From positions 250,738-295,649 of the forward strand of contig NZ_LMUY01000015.1 of NCBI RefSeq assembly GCF_009765685.1: a DNA stretch of 44,912 nt, read 5' to 3'. The translations under genes and the position numbers were made by a program. Positions 20,727-29,738 of the stretch are shown here, piece by piece. The DNA is from Acidisphaera sp. L21 (GTDB lineage Bacteria > Pseudomonadota > Alphaproteobacteria > Acetobacterales > Acetobacteraceae). The notes under the pieces are model-generated. The model saw only the letters and a list, made by a program, of their open reading frames with translations. It was not told the origin of the DNA and searched no databases. Position 1 is the stretch's first letter, and every line of letters begins with the position of its first letter.

Positions 20727-21688
20727 CCCCGCTGCTATCCGTGCAAGGCCTGCGCGTGTCGCTGGGCGGGCAGGGCGGCTGGCTGCGCAAGACCGTGCCC
20801 CCCGTGCGCGCCGTGGCCGGCGTCGACCTGGCCGTCATGCCGGGCGAAATCCTGGGCCTGGCCGGTGAGTCCGGTTGCGGCAAGACCACGCTCGCCCGCA
20901 CTATATTAGGCCTGCAACGGGAGGATTCGGGCACCATCACGCTGGACGGCGCCCCCGTCGGCAACCTGCCGCCAGCGCAGGCGCGCACCCGGCGTCGCCA
21001 GATCCAATACGTCCACCAGGACCCCGGCGCCGCGCTCGACCCCTGGTGGAGCATCGGCCGCACCCTGGAGGAAGGCCTGGTCATCGTCGGCGAACCGGCC
21101 GGCCGCGCCGCCCGCATCGACCAGGTTCTGGCCGCCGTCGGCCTCGACGTCGGCATCCGCCACCGCTACCCGCACGAACTCTCGGGCGGGCAACTCCGCC
21201 GGGTGGGCCTGGCCCGTATCCTGGCGCTGAATCCCCGCCTGGTGATCCTGGACGAGCCGACCTCCGGCCTGGACATGTCGGTGCAGGCAACGGTCCTGAC
21301 GCTGCTGCTGGATCTGCGCGAGCGGTTAGGCCTGTCCTATCTCTTTATCTCCCACGACCTTGGCGTCATGCACCGGCTGTGCGACCGCGTGGCCGTGATG
21401 TATGCCGGCCGCATCGTCGAAGTCGCTGCAGCCGCGGCGCTATTCGCCCGCCCGCTGCATCCCTACGCCCGCGCATTGCTCGCCGCCGCCCCCAGCCTCG
21501 ATCCAAACATTAAGATGCCCGCCCCGCTCCCAGGGGAGCCACCCGGCGCCGTCCGACCCGACCGCGGTTGCGTTTTCGCCGCCCGTTGCCCGCACGCCGA
21601 ACCGGCCTGCCGTGCCGAAGATCAAGTGCTGGTCGATGCCGAACCCGGCCGCCAAGTCGCCTGCCGTCGTTGGCGTGAGTTGGCCTAA
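20723..21688 (+). CDS. DppF-like ABC ATP-binding protein, system 1
   Basis: The 321-residue second ATPase of system 1 has Walker A GESGCGKTT, signature LSGGQLRRV, Walker B LVILDEPTSGLD, switch His in FISHDLGVMH and the C-terminal cysteine-bearing extension around CVFAARCPHAEPAC. It starts at the ATG overlapping the DppD-like stop (ATGA). Its 3' end overlaps the convergent hyuA stop by three bases (21685-21687 inside 21686-21688), so the importer and hydantoinase genes run tail to tail. The C-terminus of about 30 residues is a typical length. Confidence 0.94.
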   Translation: MTPLLSVQGLRVSLGGQGGWLRKTVPPVRAVAGVDLAVMPGEILGLAGESGCGKTTLARTILGLQREDSGTITLDGAPVGNLPPAQARTRRRQIQYVHQDPGAALDPWWSIGRTLEEGLVIVGEPAGRAARIDQVLAAVGLDVGIRHRYPHELSGGQLRRVGLARILALNPRLVILDEPTSGLDMSVQATVLTLLLDLRERLGLSYLFISHDLGVMHRLCDRVAVMYAGRIVEVAAAAALFARPLHPYARALLAAAPSLDPNIKMPAPLPGEPPGAVRPDRGCVFAARCPHAEPACRAEDQVLVDAEPGRQVACRRWRELA

Positions 21689-23703
21689 CCGAGGCTCCGC
21701 CGTAGGATCAGCGTGCCGCTGGCGTGCGCTTCGGCGGACCAGCCCGGCGGCACCAACGTCGTCGTGTCCAACTGCGTCACGATCGCCGGCCCGTCGAAAT
21801 TATCGCCGGCACCCAATGCATCCCGATCGTATAACGGCGTGTGCTCGGTCCCGCTCGCCCAGTGCACGACCGCACTGCCAGCCGCATACGCGCCATTGCC
21901 CGGCGATAGCGTTGGACGCACCGGCTCCGGCAGCAAGCCGCGTGCCTCCACCCGCACCGTCACCAGCCGCACGGCCGAAATCAACGTGAAGCCGTACAGC
22001 GCGTCATGCGCAGCCGCGAACGCCGCCTCGGTCGCGACCCGGTCGCCAGCCCAAGGCACCGCCAATTCGCCGCCCTGGCCTTCGTAACACATCAGCGCCA
22101 CCCGTTCGGTGCAGCGGTCCGCCTCGGCAATCGCCTCGCTGGCCAGCCAATTCTGCGCATCCGCCTCCAACTCCGCGAACACCGCCTCCACATCCATGCT
22201 GCTGACGGAACGGGTGAATTCCGCCCGCAAATCCGCCGCCAGCAGCCCGTCGGCGCACAGCACGCCGGGCGCGGGCGGGATCAGCACCGTGTTGATGTCC
22301 AGCATCTCCGCTAGCGCGCAGCCATGCAGCGGGCCCGCGCCGCCGAACGGCATCAGCGCGAAATTGCGCGGATCATGCCCACGCTCAACCGACACGACAC
22401 GGATGGCGCCGATCATCGTGCTGTCGGCGATGGCCAGGATGCCACGCGCGGCATCATGCAACGACAGATTCAACGGCGTGGCGACCGCACGCACGGCCGC
22501 AGCAGCCAGGGCCGGGTTCAACCGCATCCGCCCACCCAGCAGCGATGCGGGCAAATGCCCCAGCACCACATGCGCGTCCGTCACCGTCGCGGCCTGGCCG
22601 CCATTGCCATAACAGGCCGGCCCAGGTCGGCTGCCAGCGCTGATGGGACCCACCAGCAGCGCCCCATCCTCCACCCGCGCAATCGAGCCGCCGCCTGCGC
22701 CGATCGTCACCATGTCCACCATCGGCAAGGGCAGGGGCCACACGCCGACCCGGCCGCGCTGCGTCAGCGCCACCTGGCCGTCCTTCATCAGGCAGATATC
22801 CGCACTGGTGCCGCCGATATCCACGGTGATCAGGTCGCTGAACCTGGCGGCCGCACCAACCGCCCGCGCGCCGACCACGCCCGCCGCCGGGCCAGACAGC
22901 GCCGTCACCAATGGCGCCCGCCGCACCGTGGCCGCCCCCGCGACGCCGCCATTGGACTGCATCAGCAGCAGCGGCGCCGTAATCCCCGCCGCCTGCAGCC
23001 GCGTCTCCAACTGCCCGACATAGGCCGACACCGCCGGCATCACCCGCGCATTCAGCACGGTGGCCAGGGAGCGTTCGTACTCCCGCACCTCCGGCAACAC
23101 ATCCACCGACGCCGTCACCGCCACACCCGGCAACGCCGCCCGCAGCAGGTCCGCGACCCGGCGTTCATGCGCCGGATGCGCGAAGGAGTGCATGAGGCAC
23201 ACCGCCACCGCGGCCACGCCCAACTCCCGAATCCGCCCGGCCGCGACGGCGACGCTGTCCTCGTCCAACGGCGTCAGCACCGCGCCGCCGGGGCCGACGC
23301 GCTCCGTCACCTCCAGCACATTGCGCGGCGGCACGGGACGGGCGGGCTTGATCCAGGCGTAGAGGTTCGCGGCGCGCGGGATATCCTGCCGCCCGATCTC
23401 CAGCACATGGCGGAACCCGGCGGTGGTCACCAGCGCGGCGGAGGCGCCTTTGCCCTCCAGGATCAGGTTCGTCGCGACCGTCGTGCCATGCAATACGCGA
23501 CCGACCGCGTCGGCCTTCGCGCCCACGGATTTCAACGCCAGCGCCACGCCCGTCAGGAACGCCTCGGACGGGTCGCCCGGTGTGGACGGCGTCTTTGCCC
23601 GCATCACGCGGGACGTCGCTGCATCCTGCACCGTCACATCGGTAAAAGTGCCGCCGATATCGACGGCGATGATCAGCCCACGCTCACTCAAGGACATCGA
23701 CAT
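21685..23703 (-). CDS. hyuA: Hydantoinase/oxoprolinase subunit A family (HyuA)
   Basis: The 672-residue protein carries the actin-like ATPase motifs of HyuA: IIAVDIGGTFTDVTVQD at the start, LHGTTVATNLILEGKG, ALSGPAAGVVGAR and LITVDIGGTSADICL, then FALMPFGGAGPLHGCALAE. The A and B subunits jointly hydrolyse cyclic amides such as 5-oxoproline or (N-methyl)hydantoin using ATP. Its start overlaps the hyuB stop by 20 bases, so the subunits are coupled. The C-terminal beta domain is complete. Whether it acts on hydantoins or another lactam or ketone (acetone-carboxylase-like relatives exist) is not decided by sequence alone. Confidence 0.93.
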   Translation of the reverse strand: MSMSLSERGLIIAVDIGGTFTDVTVQDAATSRVMRAKTPSTPGDPSEAFLTGVALALKSVGAKADAVGRVLHGTTVATNLILEGKGASAALVTTAGFRHVLEIGRQDIPRAANLYAWIKPARPVPPRNVLEVTERVGPGGAVLTPLDEDSVAVAAGRIRELGVAAVAVCLMHSFAHPAHERRVADLLRAALPGVAVTASVDVLPEVREYERSLATVLNARVMPAVSAYVGQLETRLQAAGITAPLLLMQSNGGVAGAATVRRAPLVTALSGPAAGVVGARAVGAAARFSDLITVDIGGTSADICLMKDGQVALTQRGRVGVWPLPLPMVDMVTIGAGGGSIARVEDGALLVGPISAGSRPGPACYGNGGQAATVTDAHVVLGHLPASLLGGRMRLNPALAAAAVRAVATPLNLSLHDAARGILAIADSTMIGAIRVVSVERGHDPRNFALMPFGGAGPLHGCALAEMLDINTVLIPPAPGVLCADGLLAADLRAEFTRSVSSMDVEAVFAELEADAQNWLASEAIAEADRCTERVALMCYEGQGGELAVPWAGDRVATEAAFAAAHDALYGFTLISAVRLVTVRVEARGLLPEPVRPTLSPGNGAYAAGSAVVHWASGTEHTPLYDRDALGAGDNFDGPAIVTQLDTTTLVPPGWSAEAHASGTLILRRSLG

Positions 23704-25447
23704 ACTCGCGACGGTGGAACGCGCCCGCGACCGGGCGGTCGGCGCGACGGGAGGCAGTGGCGGCGTCGTTCACCCGCCCTGCCTCGATCGCCACGCCATA
23801 GTGGGAAAAAGCCGCCTCGGGCGAGACGAAGCCGTCCAGCACGTCACCCAGCACGATATCCGCCGGGCGGTCGTAGGGGTGGCCATGGCCGCCACCGCCG
23901 CCGGTTTCCAGCAGCAGCACGTCGCCCCGCACCAGCACGTTTCCGTCCGACAGCGGCGCCAACACCCGCTCGTTCGGCGTGCCCGGGTTCACCACGGCCC
24001 GGCCGGATCCGCCACCCTTGCCGCCGGCCACACCCCAGGGCGGGTTGTCCACCCCATCGATGCGCATCGCCAGCACGGCGCGGTCGGCCAGGATCTCGTA
24101 TTCCCGCACCAGCCCGCACCCGCCGCGATGCTTCCCCGGGCCGCCACTGTCGATGCTGATGCCGTACCGAATCAGCCGCACCGGGTAGCCGAGTTCCAGG
24201 AATTCCACCGGATAGTTTTCCTGTGCCACGAAATACACCGCATCGATGCCGTCCGCGTCCGGTCGCCCGCCATAGCCGACGCCCACCCCGTCCGACATCA
24301 GGAACGAGTGCCCATCCGCCGTCCCCCGCAGCAGCAGAATGACATAGGCCGAATGCGCCGCCGGGGCCGCGCCGCCCGCCACGTTCACCAGCCCGTTCAG
24401 CGCCGCCAGCACGCGCATCATCGTCAGCCCGCGCAGCCCCAGCGGGGCCGGGAAGCGCGGCTGCAGCAGCGAGCCCTCGCGCACCCGAACCTCGTCCAGC
24501 GCGTTGGCGCCCCCGGCGTTGCAGACCTGCGCCGGGTCACCGCCCAGGAAGAACAGGCCCAGCGCGGTGCCGGGCACGTGGCTGTTCATCAGGAAGTTCA
24601 CCGGCCCGATGGCCTGGTCGTCCGTCGCGGTGGTGTCGATCAGGAACCGGTCGTCCGGCGTCCGCGTCAGCGCGAACCGCATGCGGAAGGGGCCGTTGCC
24701 GTGGCCGTCCGAATCGATGATGTCGGTAAAGCGGTGCGTGCCCACCGGGAACGTTTCGGCCAGGCGGCGGCGGACCAGCGCCTCGGTCCGCGCCAGCAAT
24801 TGGCGCAGTGCGTCGGCCACCACGGGGGCGCCGAAGCGGACCAGGATTTCCTCCGTCCGTCGCACGCCCAACGCCACGCTCGCCATCAGCGCGCTGGTGT
24901 CGCCGCGGCTCTGTTCCGGAAAGCGGGAGTTGCGATGGAAGATCTCCAGCGCCGCCTCATTCACCACCCCGGCAGCGATCAGCCGCGTCGGCGGGATGAT
25001 GATCCCCTCCTGGAAGATATCCGTCGTATCGGGGCTGATGGAGCCAGGGCGCAACCCGCCGATATCGGCGAAATGCGCCCACCCCATCACAAAGGCGCAC
25101 AACGTCGCCCCGCTGAACACCGGCGCCAGGAACACCTGGTCGTTGCTGTGCGACACTGCCCCGTGCGAGCTGTAGCAATCGTTGAACCAATACAGATCAC
25201 CGGTCTGCATTCCCGCCGGCGGAAACGCCGCCAGCACCGGCGCTGCCACGTCGCCGAAGATCGGCACGTTCGAGCCGACCGCCAATTGCCCGGTGGCGTC
25301 GAACAGCGCGGTGTAGAAATCTTTCTTCTCGCGAATGAACGCGCTAATGGCGGTGCGTTCCAGCAGCGCCTCCATCTCCGCCTGCGCGGCCCGGATCGCG
25401 CCACGCAGGATTTCCAGCGTGACGGGGTCGCAGACCGCCTGGCTCAA
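23684..25447 (-). CDS. hyuB: Hydantoinase/oxoprolinase subunit B family (HyuB)
   Basis: A 587-residue HyuB-type subunit: DPVTLEILRGA at the start, ERTAISAFIREKKDF, FNDCYSSHGAVSHSND, NFLMNSHVPGTALG, and the glycine-rich C-terminus SIDSGGPGKHRGGCG and ETGGGGGHGHPYDRP. I place the start at TTG 25447, because it overlaps the upstream M20 stop (TTGA, 25444-25447), has GGGGGA about nine bases upstream and precedes the conserved DPVTLEIL block. No ATG or GTG lies in a suitable place. The frame extends upstream inside the M20 gene but is unlike HyuB there. It works with HyuA. Confidence 0.92.
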   Translation of the reverse strand: MSQAVCDPVTLEILRGAIRAAQAEMEALLERTAISAFIREKKDFYTALFDATGQLAVGSNVPIFGDVAAPVLAAFPPAGMQTGDLYWFNDCYSSHGAVSHSNDQVFLAPVFSGATLCAFVMGWAHFADIGGLRPGSISPDTTDIFQEGIIIPPTRLIAAGVVNEAALEIFHRNSRFPEQSRGDTSALMASVALGVRRTEEILVRFGAPVVADALRQLLARTEALVRRRLAETFPVGTHRFTDIIDSDGHGNGPFRMRFALTRTPDDRFLIDTTATDDQAIGPVNFLMNSHVPGTALGLFFLGGDPAQVCNAGGANALDEVRVREGSLLQPRFPAPLGLRGLTMMRVLAALNGLVNVAGGAAPAAHSAYVILLLRGTADGHSFLMSDGVGVGYGGRPDADGIDAVYFVAQENYPVEFLELGYPVRLIRYGISIDSGGPGKHRGGCGLVREYEILADRAVLAMRIDGVDNPPWGVAGGKGGGSGRAVVNPGTPNERVLAPLSDGNVLVRGDVLLLETGGGGGHGHPYDRPADIVLGDVLDGFVSPEAAFSHYGVAIEAGRVNDAATASRRADRPVAGAFHRREYVDVLE

Positions 25448-26622
25448 AGCCCGGTTTCCCCCAGCCGCGCGATCAATGCGGCCAGTGCCTGTGCCCGGGT
25501 CAGCAAAGTCGGCACCTCCATGTATTCGTCCACCGTGTGCGCCTTGCCGCCAACCGCCCCCAGGCCGCACAGCGTCGGCGTGCCCTGGGCTGCGGTGAAC
25601 CCGCTATCCGCGCAGCCCCCCGTGAACTCGCCGCCCACGGTGAAGCCCTGTTCGCCCGACACCTCGACATACAGATCCATCAGCTTCTGCGCGTCCGGCG
25701 TCATCTCCATCGGCAGAAACTCGCCCAGGATCTCCCACGTCGCCGTGGTGTCGGCGACGGTGCTGTGGTCCATGATCGCGCCGATCTTCTCCAGCGCAAA
25801 TGCCCGGTCGGCGGCATGGACGTAGCGCAAATCGATCTCGCCGGTGGCGCTCGGCGCCACCGTGTTCACCGTCTGCCCACCGGCAACCAGCCCGACATTC
25901 ACCGTGATACCGTGCTCCAGATCGGTCAGCGCGTGCAGCGCCACGATCTTGTGCGCCAATTCGCCGATCGCCGACCGACCCTCGATGAAATTGCCGCCCG
26001 AATGCGCCGCCCGCCCGGCCACCGCGAATCGCATGAACACGCTGCCCTTGCGGCCCGACACGATGTTGCCGCTGGCGCGCCCCGGCTCCCCATTCAGCAC
26101 CACGCGGCTTTCCCGCCCCACACGCTCGATGATCGGACGGGAGGAGGGGGAGGCGATTTCCTCATCGGAGGTAATCAGCGCTGCCAGCGGGCCGGGATGC
26201 CCGCCGACTGCCTTGAACGCCGCCATGACGAAGGCGTTGATCACCAGCCCGGCCTTCATGTCGGCAACGCCGGGTCCGTAGGCGCGATCGCCCTCGATCT
26301 TGAACGGTCGCCGCCCGGCCTCACCCGGCGGAAATACCGTGTCGCGATGGCCCATCAGCAGGATCGGCCGCGTGTCGTTGGCGCCCGCCTGCGGCACGCT
26401 GGCATGGATCGCCTCGCCGTAGATCTCGTGCCCCTCTATCTCGACGGGAATGTCGTGCGCGGCGAAGAACCGTTTCAGGATCTCCCCCGTCGCATCGACC
26501 CCCGCCTTGTCGCGGGAGGGCGAGTCGCTGTTCACCAGCGTCTCCAATAGGGTGAGCATCTCACCCTGGCGGGCCTGCAACCAGCCGAGCACGGCGGGCG
26601 GCGCTGTCATGTCCTGGTCCAT
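25444..26622 (-). CDS. M20 family metallohydrolase (carboxypeptidase G2/carbamoylase-like)
   Basis: The 392-residue zinc hydrolase has the M20 metal motifs: LLMGHRDTVFPPG (HxD), GPGVADMKAGL (bridging Asp), TSDEEIASPSS (catalytic Glu pair), LNGEPGR and a C-terminal His in GKAHTVDEYME. The dimerisation domain is present in the middle. Sequence is closest to the glutamate carboxypeptidase G2 type. Its place before hyuB-hyuA parallels HyuC, an M20 N-carbamoyl-amino-acid hydrolase, which would complete a hydantoin-to-amino-acid route; this is inference. ATG at 26622 (or 26610). It diverges from the monooxygenase at 26696. Confidence 0.9.
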   Translation of the reverse strand: MDQDMTAPPAVLGWLQARQGEMLTLLETLVNSDSPSRDKAGVDATGEILKRFFAAHDIPVEIEGHEIYGEAIHASVPQAGANDTRPILLMGHRDTVFPPGEAGRRPFKIEGDRAYGPGVADMKAGLVINAFVMAAFKAVGGHPGPLAALITSDEEIASPSSRPIIERVGRESRVVLNGEPGRASGNIVSGRKGSVFMRFAVAGRAAHSGGNFIEGRSAIGELAHKIVALHALTDLEHGITVNVGLVAGGQTVNTVAPSATGEIDLRYVHAADRAFALEKIGAIMDHSTVADTTATWEILGEFLPMEMTPDAQKLMDLYVEVSGEQGFTVGGEFTGGCADSGFTAAQGTPTLCGLGAVGGKAHTVDEYMEVPTLLTRAQALAALIARLGETGL

Positions 26623-26695
26623 GCCGCAGCCTATGCCCCGATTGACCCATGCTGCAACGCACCGCAGCATTGGGCGAACACGTTTAGGACGGCGA

Positions 26696-27994
26696 ATGGC
26701 AACCGAGCGGCAAATGCATATGGGCGTGTTCGTGCTGGGAACCGGCAATCACATCGCCGGCTGGCGCGTGCCCGGCGCGTTCGACACGTTCCAGAGCCTG
26801 TCCGTCGTGCAGGACATCGCCCGTATTTCCGAGCGTGGGAAGTTCGACCTGCTGTTTTTGGGCGACGGCTTGTCCGCCGACCCGGCGGCCCACCCGTCCT
26901 TCACCGTCCGGCTGGAGCCGATCACCATGCTGGCCGCCCTGGCCGCCACCACCAGCCACGTGGGATTGGGGGCGACGGCGTCCACCACCTACAACGAGCC
27001 GTTCACCGTCGCCCGCGCCTTCGCCTCGCTGGACCATTTGAGCAACGGCCGTGCCGCCTGGAACGCCGTCACCTCCTCCGGCCCCGAGGCAGCGGGCAAT
27101 TTCGGCCGCACCCACCCGGCGCACGACCAGCGCTACGTCATCGCGGAGGAGTTCGTCGATGTCGTGAACGGGCTGTGGGATTGCTGGGAAGACGACGCGA
27201 TCACCATCAACCGCGAGACCGGGCAGTATATCGACCCGGCAAAGGTGCATAAACTCAACCACCACGGCGCCTATTTCGATGTGCGCGGCCCGCTGAACAT
27301 CGGCCGCTGCCCCCAGGGCCGCCCCATCGTGCTGCAGGCCGGCGCCTCCGACCCCGGCCTGGCGCTCGCCGCCCGCACCGCGGACGTGGTGTTCGCCGTC
27401 GTGCAGGACCTCGGCGAGGCGAAGGCGGGCTACGCGGCGCTCAAATCCCGCATGGCGGAGTATGGCCGCCCGCAATCCGACATCTCCGTCCTGCCCGGCG
27501 TCATGCCCGTGCTCGGCAGCACCCAAGCAGAGGCGAAGCAGAAGCTGGACTTCCTGCAGAGCTTCGTGACGCCGACCAATGCGATCAAGATGCTGTCCAA
27601 CCGCATGGGCACCGACATGTCCCGCTTCTCGTTGGACGGTCCGGTGCCGGATTTGCCGCTGCCCGACACCTCCCATGGCTTCGCCCGCACCATGTTGGCG
27701 AAGGCGAAGCGGGAGAATATGTCGCTGCGGGATTTGTATAACCTCACCGGCGCCGCCCGCGGGCATTGGGTGCTGTGCGGCACCCCGGAATCGGTCGCCG
27801 ACACGCTGGAACAATGGTTCGTGGAGCGCGCGGCCGACGGGTTCAACATCCTGCCCGCCCACTTCCCCGGCGCGTTCGACGAGTTCGTGGACCAGGTGAT
27901 CCCCATCCTGCAGAAGCGCGGCCTGTATCGCACCGACTACTCCGGCAACACCCTGCGCGACCATCTGGGGCTGGACCGCCCGGCCCGGCGCTGA
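26696..27994 (+). CDS. NtaA/SnaA/DszA-type flavin-dependent monooxygenase
   Basis: A 432-residue luciferase-like monooxygenase of the nitrilotriacetate/dibenzothiophene-sulfone type. It has the family landmarks HMGVFVLGTGNHIAGWR, GKFDLLFLGDGLSAD, a long insertion with TYNEPFTVARAFASLDHLS, GRAAWNAVTSSG and NFGRTHPAHDQRY, and ends in HLGLDRPARR. Such enzymes use reduced flavin from a separate reductase and O2 to cleave C-N or C-S bonds. AGGAC lies seven bases before the ATG. It diverges from the M20 gene (73-bp gap) and precedes a second dipeptide-type importer, suggesting that the importer feeds it. No reductase is adjacent. Confidence 0.92.
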   Translation: MATERQMHMGVFVLGTGNHIAGWRVPGAFDTFQSLSVVQDIARISERGKFDLLFLGDGLSADPAAHPSFTVRLEPITMLAALAATTSHVGLGATASTTYNEPFTVARAFASLDHLSNGRAAWNAVTSSGPEAAGNFGRTHPAHDQRYVIAEEFVDVVNGLWDCWEDDAITINRETGQYIDPAKVHKLNHHGAYFDVRGPLNIGRCPQGRPIVLQAGASDPGLALAARTADVVFAVVQDLGEAKAGYAALKSRMAEYGRPQSDISVLPGVMPVLGSTQAEAKQKLDFLQSFVTPTNAIKMLSNRMGTDMSRFSLDGPVPDLPLPDTSHGFARTMLAKAKRENMSLRDLYNLTGAARGHWVLCGTPESVADTLEQWFVERAADGFNILPAHFPGAFDEFVDQVIPILQKRGLYRTDYSGNTLRDHLGLDRPARR

Positions 27995-28100
27995 GCCGAT
28001 TGCACCCGGCCAGCCAGCCCTTTAAGACTAGCCGAAATCAAAAGCCTGTGGGACGAAGCGCCACCCTTATCCTTTTCCAGCAGCCCCGGGTGGTGAAGTT
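27995..28100. other. 106-bp gap before importer system 2
   Basis: A short non-coding gap between the NtaA-type gene and the next binding-protein gene. It is locally AT-richer than its neighbours (around 28020-28050 and 28070), which may mark a promoter for the second importer operon. No clear inverted repeat was found. Confidence 0.35.
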
Positions 28101-29714
28101 ATGAAGATCAATCGTAGGTCGGTCCTGCAGGGCGCGGCCGGTGCCACGTGGTTGGCATCCTGGCCGCAACTCGCCTTCGGCCAGTCGCGGGCGGAAACGT
28201 TGCGGTATGTCACCGGCAACACGATCAACACGCTGGACACGACGATGCCGGGCGCCACCCGCGAATCGTTCGGGCTCAGCATGAACGTGTATGACCGGCT
28301 GTTCAGTTTCGGCCGCAAGAAGTTCGGCGAATATTGGACGTTCGACCCCACGGTGATCCGCGGCGAACTCGCCAAGGGCTACACGATGAGCCCGGATGGC
28401 CTGAAGGTCACTATCCATTTGCGCCCCGATGCCACCTGGCACGACGGTACCCCCGTAACTGCCGAGGACATCAAGTGGTCGCTGGACCGCATGGTGCTGG
28501 CCAAGTCGCTGGCCCCGCCGCAGATGTCCACCGGGTCGATCACCAGTGCGGACCAGTTCCGCATCGTCGACCCGCAGACGCTGGAAATGACGCTGCCGAA
28601 GCCGGACCGGCTGGGCCTGTCCAACCTCTGCGTCTGCTACGCCATCATGATCAACAGCAAGCTGGCCAAGCAGCACGCCACCGCGGACGACCCGTGGGCG
28701 CAGGAATGGTTGAAGACCAACACCGCCGCCAGCGGCGCCTACATCATCGAGAGCTACAAGGCCGGCGAGAGCGTTATCCTGCGCCGCAACGAGAAATGGG
28801 TTGGCAGCGCCGATGGCAAGCTGCCGGACTTCAAGCGCATCATCCTGCAGACCGTGCCGGAGCCGGCGACCCGCGCCAACCTGATCGAGCGTGGCGACGC
28901 CGATTTGTCGATCGACTTGGCCGCCAGCGACATGCCGACGATGGAGCAATCGTCCAAGGCCAAGGTCGCCTCGATCCCGCAGAATAACGGCTTCACCCAC
29001 ATCACCATGAACACGACGATGAAGCCGTTCGACAATGTGAAGGTGCGCCAAGCCGTCGCCGCCGCGCTGCCGTACGACGACATGTTCAAGGCCGCGATCT
29101 TCGGCCGCGGCGCCAAGCTGTATGACGGGTCCTGGAAGGGCACGCCCACCAGCAGCGGCTTCCCCCAGGCGATGCCGTTCAAGACCGACGTCGCCAAAGC
29201 CAAGGCGCTGCTGGCCGAGGCTGGGATGCCGAATGGCTTCAATACGACCTTCGCCATCAGCGCCGGACAGGCCGCCACGGCCGAACCGATGGCGGCGTTG
29301 GTGAAGGAAGCGCTGGGCAAGGTCGGCATCCAGGTGGACATCCAGAAGAAGCCGGATGCCGAGTTCAACACTATGGAGTCGGACAAGAAGCTGCCCTTCT
29401 ACACCGACGGCGCCACCGCCTGGCTGCCGGCGACCTACTACTATTTCTACCTGTATTTTACCCGCGACCAGCGCTGGAACTTCGCCTCGTGGAAGAACAC
29501 CGACATCGAGGATCTGTCGGCGGACGCCCGTTTCCAAACCGATGCGGCCAAATACGAGACCGAGTGCAAGAAGATGATCGAAATCTTCGCCGAGCAGGTG
29601 CCGCTGGTCCTGTTGTGGCAGCCCAATCAGGACGCCGTCATGGCCAAGTCGATCGACGGCTACACCTACCAATTCTACCGCCAGGCCGATTTCCGCGACC
29701 TGAAGCGGGTCTAG
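28101..29714 (+). CDS. Dipeptide-type ABC solute-binding protein (family 5), system 2
   Basis: A 537-residue DppA-class binding protein. The N-terminus (NRRSVLQGAAGATWLASW) is a Tat-type signal cleaved near residue 27. The fold markers are present: YVTGNTINTLDTTMPG, the LKVTIHLRPDATWHDGTPVT block, and a C-terminal VPLVLLWQPNQD stretch. It starts the second dipeptide-type operon (28101-34715). An unusual Tyr-rich stretch (TYYYFYLYFTRDQ, about residue 450) may line the ligand cleft and would suit an aromatic or heterocyclic ligand. Substrate unknown. Confidence 0.93.
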   Translation: MKINRRSVLQGAAGATWLASWPQLAFGQSRAETLRYVTGNTINTLDTTMPGATRESFGLSMNVYDRLFSFGRKKFGEYWTFDPTVIRGELAKGYTMSPDGLKVTIHLRPDATWHDGTPVTAEDIKWSLDRMVLAKSLAPPQMSTGSITSADQFRIVDPQTLEMTLPKPDRLGLSNLCVCYAIMINSKLAKQHATADDPWAQEWLKTNTAASGAYIIESYKAGESVILRRNEKWVGSADGKLPDFKRIILQTVPEPATRANLIERGDADLSIDLAASDMPTMEQSSKAKVASIPQNNGFTHITMNTTMKPFDNVKVRQAVAAALPYDDMFKAAIFGRGAKLYDGSWKGTPTSSGFPQAMPFKTDVAKAKALLAEAGMPNGFNTTFAISAGQAATAEPMAALVKEALGKVGIQVDIQKKPDAEFNTMESDKKLPFYTDGATAWLPATYYYFYLYFTRDQRWNFASWKNTDIEDLSADARFQTDAAKYETECKKMIEIFAEQVPLVLLWQPNQDAVMAKSIDGYTYQFYRQADFRDLKRV

Positions 29715-29738
29715 GCTGACCGCGTCGCGGAGCCCAGC

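Noticed and set aside
22324-24159. 611-codon plus frame
   Set aside because: Antisense shadow of hyuA/hyuB, with His/Arg/Gln-rich translation.
28038-29672. 544-codon minus frame
   Set aside because: Antisense to the system 2 binding protein, which has a Tat signal and family motifs.
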